A stretch of 8,171 nt of DNA, taken from JBMOKT01 sp049323895 (lineage in GTDB: Bacteria; Bacillota; Peptococcia; Peptococcales; BICA1-8). Each line of letters starts with the position of its first letter. Within the stretch, counting starts at the first letter, position 1. Where the stretch lies: contig JBMOKT010000018.1 in the NCBI GenBank assembly GCA_049323895.1, forward strand, positions 1 through 8,171, given 5' to 3'. The notes under the pieces were generated by a model. That model saw nothing but the letters and a program-made list of their open reading frames with translations. It made no database searches and had not been told where the DNA came from. This document shows positions 5,401 to 8,171 of the stretch, one piece after another. A program made the position numbers and the translations under genes.

Positions 5401-6159
5401 ATGGCTAGAATTGATTTAAATAGTGACCTTGGTGAAAGCTTTGGAAACTATAAAATTGGTAATGATAGCTTAGTAATTCAATATGTCAGTTCTGTGAATA
5501 TTGCTTGTGGCTTTCATGCCGGCGATCCTCTTGTCATGGAGGGAACTGTTGAGGCTGCATTAGAAAATAACGTAGCTGTAGGAGCTCATCCGGGTTTCCC
5601 GGATTTACTGGGATTTGGTAGACGAAATATGACCATTAGTCCAGAAGAAGCTAAAGCATATATTATTTACCAAGTTAGTGCCCTTAATGGCTTTGTTAAG
5701 GCCTTAGGTGGTAAAATGCAGCATGTTAAGCCCCATGGTGCTATGTATAATATGGCTGCTAAAGACTATCAATTAGCCCGAGCAATAGCTGAAGGTGTTT
5801 ATGCAGTTGATAATGAGCTTATTTTAATGGGATTATCAGGTCATGAGCTTATTAAAGCCGGTGAAGATGTTGGTCTACAAACCGCTAGTGAAGTATTTGC
5901 CGATAGAGCATACACTCCTGAAGGCACGCTTGCATCCCGTAATATAAAGGGCTCAATTATTCATGATAAAGAGGAAGCTGCAGCAAGAGTTGTAGAGATG
6001 GTTACTAAAGGGCAGGTTACGGCTATTGATGGAGCAAAAGTTAATATAAAAGCTGATTCTATTTGCGTTCATGGTGATAACCAAGAAGCCTTGGAATTAG
6101 TAAAAACTATTCGAAAAGTCTTGCTAGAATCTGGCATTGAAGTAAAGGCTTTAAAATAG
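5401..6159 (+). CDS. pxpA: 5-oxoprolinase subunit A (LamB/YcsF family)
   Basis: Subunit A of prokaryotic 5-oxoprolinase, which with PxpB and PxpC uses ATP to open 5-oxo-L-proline to L-glutamate in the cytoplasm. The protein is 252 residues, the family's usual length. Conserved blocks: DLNSDLGESFG (5-15), NIACGFHAGDP (33-43), GAHPGFPDLLGFGRR (61-75), HVKPHGAMYN (108-117), EVFADRAY, and SICVHGDN (220-227). The His, Asp and Glu residues of these blocks line the presumed active site of the YcsF barrel. ATG 5401 is chosen because GGAGG (5389-5393) lies 7 bases upstream; in-frame ATG 5395 is only one base from that site. PxpB starts 10 bases after its stop. The repeat-rich leader is the only odd thing about the gene. 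Confidence 0.95.
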   Translation: MARIDLNSDLGESFGNYKIGNDSLVIQYVSSVNIACGFHAGDPLVMEGTVEAALENNVAVGAHPGFPDLLGFGRRNMTISPEEAKAYIIYQVSALNGFVKALGGKMQHVKPHGAMYNMAAKDYQLARAIAEGVYAVDNELILMGLSGHELIKAGEDVGLQTASEVFADRAYTPEGTLASRNIKGSIIHDKEEAAARVVEMVTKGQVTAIDGAKVNIKADSICVHGDNQEALELVKTIRKVLLESGIEVKALK

Positions 6160-6169
6160 AGGTGATTTA

Positions 6170-6919
6170 ATGACTGAAGAAGTAAAGTATTTGTTTTCTG
6201 GAGACTGTGCCTTAACTATGGAGTTTGGTAATGAAATTAATCCTCAAACTAATAACCGTGTTAGAAAAGTAGTTGATCTTTTAGAAAAAACAAATATTAA
6301 TGGCATTTTAGATTGGATACCAACATATCGATCAATACTATTACGATATAATCCTTTAGTAATTTCCAATTACCAACTGATTAACGAATTACGTCGTTTA
6401 GAAAATCCAAAAGATCAAAAAGAGTTTATTGCTCCGTTGGTTACGGAGATTCCTATGGTTTATGGAGGTCAGCATGGACCTGACCTGGAATATGTTGCTA
6501 GTCATAATAATCTTTCAGTAGAGGACGTAATTCGTATTCATAATGAAAAAAATTACCTTATCTATATGATGGGTTTTACTCCAGGTTTCCCCTATTTAGG
6601 GGGGATGTCTGAAAGTATTGCTACACCCAGATTAAAATCTCCAAGGGAGAAGATTCCCGGTGGAAGCATAGGAATTGCTGGTACTCAAACGGGTATATAT
6701 CCCATAGATAGTCCGGGTGGGTGGCAATTGATTGGCAAAACACCTGTTAGACTTTTTGACCCTGATAAGAAGGAACCCTTTTTGCTTAGGGCTGGCGATT
6801 ATTTAAGGTTTGTGCCCATAAACGAAGAAGAATTTAACCAGATTGAACTGCAAGTTTTTCAGAATGATTATAAAATTACGAGATATTCTCTTAAAGATGG
6901 TGATCATAATGCAAATTAA
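6170..6919 (+). CDS. pxpB: 5-oxoprolinase subunit B (KipI family)
   Basis: This corresponds to E. coli PxpB and the N-terminal half of fused allophanate/urea amidolyase-type carboxyltransferase proteins. In Bacillus the paralogue KipI inhibits the sporulation kinase KinA, but linkage to pxpA and pxpC points to the enzyme subunit. At 249 residues it is full length. Signatures: GFTPGFPYLGG (135-145), IPGGSIGIAG (about 162-171), TQTGIYPIDSPGGW (172-185) and IGKTPVRLFDP. The start ATG 6170 follows AGAGGTGAT with good spacing, 10 bases after pxpA. Its 3' end overlaps the start of pxpC by 11 bases, implying coupled translation and fixed stoichiometry of the B-C complex. Confidence 0.94.
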   Translation: MTEEVKYLFSGDCALTMEFGNEINPQTNNRVRKVVDLLEKTNINGILDWIPTYRSILLRYNPLVISNYQLINELRRLENPKDQKEFIAPLVTEIPMVYGGQHGPDLEYVASHNNLSVEDVIRIHNEKNYLIYMMGFTPGFPYLGGMSESIATPRLKSPREKIPGGSIGIAGTQTGIYPIDSPGGWQLIGKTPVRLFDPDKKEPFLLRAGDYLRFVPINEEEFNQIELQVFQNDYKITRYSLKDGDHNAN

Positions 6920-7877
6920 GATGACAGTTGAAAATCCCGGTCTCCTTACAACAATTCAAGACTTAGGACGTTTTGGTTATGAAAAATTTGGTATGCCTGT
7001 AGCAGGGGCAATGGATGGCTATGCCTTACAGTTAGCAAATATTCTTGTGGGTAATTCTAGAGATGAGGCTGGTCTAGAAGTTAGTTTTATAGGTCTTGCC
7101 TTAAAATTTCAAGGTAATGGATTAATAGCTATTACAGGAGCCGATTTAGGTGTAACTTTAAATGGACAAAACATAAAATCATGGCAGTCTCTAGAAGTAA
7201 AGACCGGGGATTTATTAACATTTGCATCTTTAAAGAAAGGCTGTAGAGCATATCTGGCTATTCAGGGTGGTTTTGATATACCTACTGTTATGGGGAGTAA
7301 GTCCACTTATCTAAGAGGTAATATTGGAGGTTTTAAGGGAAGAAAGCTTTTAATGGGGGATGAGCTTAGAAGCAATGAGGTTCATCAGAAACTTTCTCCA
7401 GAAATACTTCCAGAAGAATTTATACCAAGGTATGATAGTAAGAAAATACGAGTTATTCTTGGACCACAAGAAAATTATTTTACAAGAGAAGAACTTGAAA
7501 AGTTTTTTTCCTCATCATATAAAATTACCAACCAATACGATAGAATGGGTTATAGATTAGAAGGTGCTGCTATCAAGCATAGTAAAGAACCAGATATAAT
7601 ATCTGATGGCATAGTCCCCGGTTCTATCCAACTACCTGGACATGGGCAACCAATAATAATGCTTGCAGATTCTCAGACTACAGGGGGCTATAGTAAAATT
7701 GCTACTGTTATCTTCGTGGATTTATCTATACTTGCGCAATTGATGCCAGGAAATGATTTGTGTTTTGAGGAAGTAAGTATTGAAAAGGCCCATCTTCTTT
7801 ATAAGTTGCAGGAAAGCAAATTAACAAGAGTAAGCGAATACATGTTGGAACGTCAAGAAGCCTTAGTTAAACAATAG
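6909..7877 (+). CDS. pxpC: 5-oxoprolinase subunit C (KipA family)
   Basis: This partner of PxpB forms the ATP-dependent part of 5-oxoprolinase and is homologous to Bacillus KipA and to the second half of carboxyltransferase AHS2-type domains. Signatures: NPGLLTTIQDLGRFGY (9-24), GMPVAGAMD shortly after, a central GPQENYFT segment near the middle, and a C-terminal LPGHGQPIIMLADSQTTGGY, the most diagnostic KipA block. ATG 6909 is preferred: GGTGA (6899-6903) lies 5 bases upstream and the family N-terminus (MxIxVxxPGLxTTIQD) then aligns. This gives 322 residues. The frame is open further upstream to 6843, but that extension lies inside pxpB and is not family-like. Last gene of the operon, followed by a hairpin terminator. 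Confidence 0.94.
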   Translation: MQIKMTVENPGLLTTIQDLGRFGYEKFGMPVAGAMDGYALQLANILVGNSRDEAGLEVSFIGLALKFQGNGLIAITGADLGVTLNGQNIKSWQSLEVKTGDLLTFASLKKGCRAYLAIQGGFDIPTVMGSKSTYLRGNIGGFKGRKLLMGDELRSNEVHQKLSPEILPEEFIPRYDSKKIRVILGPQENYFTREELEKFFSSSYKITNQYDRMGYRLEGAAIKHSKEPDIISDGIVPGSIQLPGHGQPIIMLADSQTTGGYSKIATVIFVDLSILAQLMPGNDLCFEEVSIEKAHLLYKLQESKLTRVSEYMLERQEALVKQ

Positions 7878-7904
7878 GTTTTTAAAATCATATTAGTAAT
7901 ATTT

Positions 7905-7941
7905 ATGCCTATTTTTTTTTAAATAAATATAGGCATTATTT
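7905..7941 (+). terminator. Hairpin terminator after pxpC
   Basis: ATGCCTAT (7905-7912) pairs with ATAGGCAT (7929-7936), and the T8/A-rich loop between them can add several A-T pairs. TATTT follows the right arm, and the T-run on the left arm suits termination from the opposite strand as well. It lies 27 bases after the pxpC stop and would end the TRAP-pxp transcript. Confidence 0.62.
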
Positions 7942-7945
7942 TGCA

Positions 7946-7967
7946 GTAAGACACAGGTAAGACACAG
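7946..7967 (+). repeat. Exact tandem duplication of an 11-bp unit
   Basis: GTAAGACACAG occurs twice head to tail (7946-7956 and 7957-7967), followed by GGACG. Phrases like GACACAGGGACG are often seen near ends of bacterial mobile elements, so this may be the scar or edge of an insertion. The function is not established. Confidence 0.5.
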
Positions 7968-8039
7968 GGACGTTTTAAGACCACTGAAAAAGATATCATA
8001 ATAATTGGCAAATAGGGTATAGATTGTAGGAAAATAAAG

Positions 8040-8100
8040 AAAAACCCCTAAAATCCGGTATAATAGAGTTGTTGAGACACTAATACCAGAGGGGGTTTTT
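8040..8100 (+). promoter_or_regulatory. Inverted repeat able to mask the transposase ribosome binding site
   Basis: AAAAACCCC (8040-8048) is complementary to GGGGTTTTT (8092-8100), and the right arm contains the Shine-Dalgarno G-run. The left arm lies upstream of the TATAAT at 8059-8064, so only transcripts entering from outside contain both arms. Known elements such as IS10 and IS50 use the same logic to block transposase translation from read-through mRNA. The T-run after the right arm could also end such transcripts. Confidence 0.55.
8059..8064 (+). promoter_or_regulatory. Probable -10 box of the transposase gene
   Basis: A perfect TATAAT lies here, but at 17 bases upstream only AAAGAA is found, so the -35 is poor. 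Transcription would begin near 8071, after the left arm of the inverted repeat. A weak promoter is normal for a transposase. Confidence 0.4.
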
Positions 8101-8102
8101 CC

Positions 8103-8171
8103 ATGCTTAAAAGCAAAAATATGCAATTAAGTATGTATTCAATATTATACAGTAAGATTCCGGAGAATCAC
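8103..8171 (+). CDS. Transposase N-terminus, IS1182-like (cut by window end)
   Basis: Only 23 codons are present and the gene runs off the right edge. The start ATG 8103 follows AGAGGGGG (8088-8095) at 7 bases. The residues MQLSMYSILYSKIPENH match the common opening of IS1182-group transposases in Firmicutes (a short basic start, then a motif like YSILYDKIPENHLL). These are DDE-type enzymes that cut and join element ends. Whether the gene is intact cannot be judged. The match rests on a short motif recalled from the family, so the family call is moderate while transposase as such is likely. Confidence 0.62.
   Translation, partial: MLKSKNMQLSMYSILYSKIPENH

Larger units (their letters stand above)
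7978..8171 (+). mobile_element. Left end of an insertion sequence (continues beyond window)
   Basis: The transposase start at 8103 implies that an insertion sequence begins upstream of it. The exact left end cannot be fixed without the right end; the segment near 7978-7992 (AGACCACTGAAAAAG) is a candidate terminal inverted repeat by general appearance only. The element lies directly behind the pxp operon terminator. It is co-oriented with the operon and appears to have avoided damaging pxpC. Confidence 0.45.

Noticed and set aside
7360..7560. Plus-strand open frame inside pxpC in another frame
   Set aside because: It lies wholly within a conserved gene and has no family features.
7893..8126. 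Minus-strand open frame of 77 codons across the pxpC terminator and insertion sequence start
   Set aside because: It covers a terminator, a promoter and the transposase start on the other strand; hydrophobic AT-rich composition without motifs.

Overview
The window reads as AT-rich DNA from a low-GC, clostridial-type Firmicute. The grounds are strong purine-rich Shine-Dalgarno sites, a GGC-rich lipoprotein N-terminus with a Gram-positive style lipobox, ATG/TTG starts, sigma-A-like promoters, and a decayed kinase that resembles Spo0A-phosphorylating sensor kinases. No RNA gene or CRISPR array was seen. The genus cannot be fixed from the sequence alone.

Layout: 1-648 is a decayed PAS/histidine-kinase gene whose recognisable pieces alternate between two reading frames, with the H-box region and the end of the ATPase domain missing. 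698-801 is a tiny membrane-protein gene that needs a one-base frame change to be read through. 944-1720 is an intact creatininase-family metallo-amidohydrolase with its own likely promoter and a strong intrinsic terminator. 1904-2139 is the promoter and leader of the next operon; it carries a Fur-box-like palindrome, a second inverted repeat over the -10, and a hairpin plus T-run that could be an attenuator. 2146-5135 encodes a three-part TRAP transporter (binding lipoprotein DctP, small membrane subunit DctQ, large membrane subunit DctM), with a stable hairpin after dctP. 5136-5394 is non-coding and made largely of degenerate 7-bp and 8-bp tandem repeats plus a 12-bp palindrome. 5401-7877 encodes the three subunits of prokaryotic 5-oxoprolinase in the order pxpA-pxpB-pxpC, followed by a hairpin terminator. 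The right edge holds the start of an insertion sequence whose transposase N-terminus resembles the IS1182 group.

Working together: the simplest reading is an uptake-and-use module. The TRAP transporter would import a small carboxylate, most plausibly 5-oxoproline (pyroglutamate), and PxpABC would open the lactam with ATP to give glutamate. TRAP binding proteins for pyroglutamate are known from Bordetella (DctP6/DctP7), which supports the pairing, but the substrate here is inferred from gene context. The creatininase-family enzyme acts on cyclic or linear amides in characterised relatives and may feed the same pathway. It is transcribed separately and has an altered NGH motif, so its substrate is open. 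The decayed kinase on one side and the insertion sequence on the other suggest an accessory, rearranged neighbourhood.
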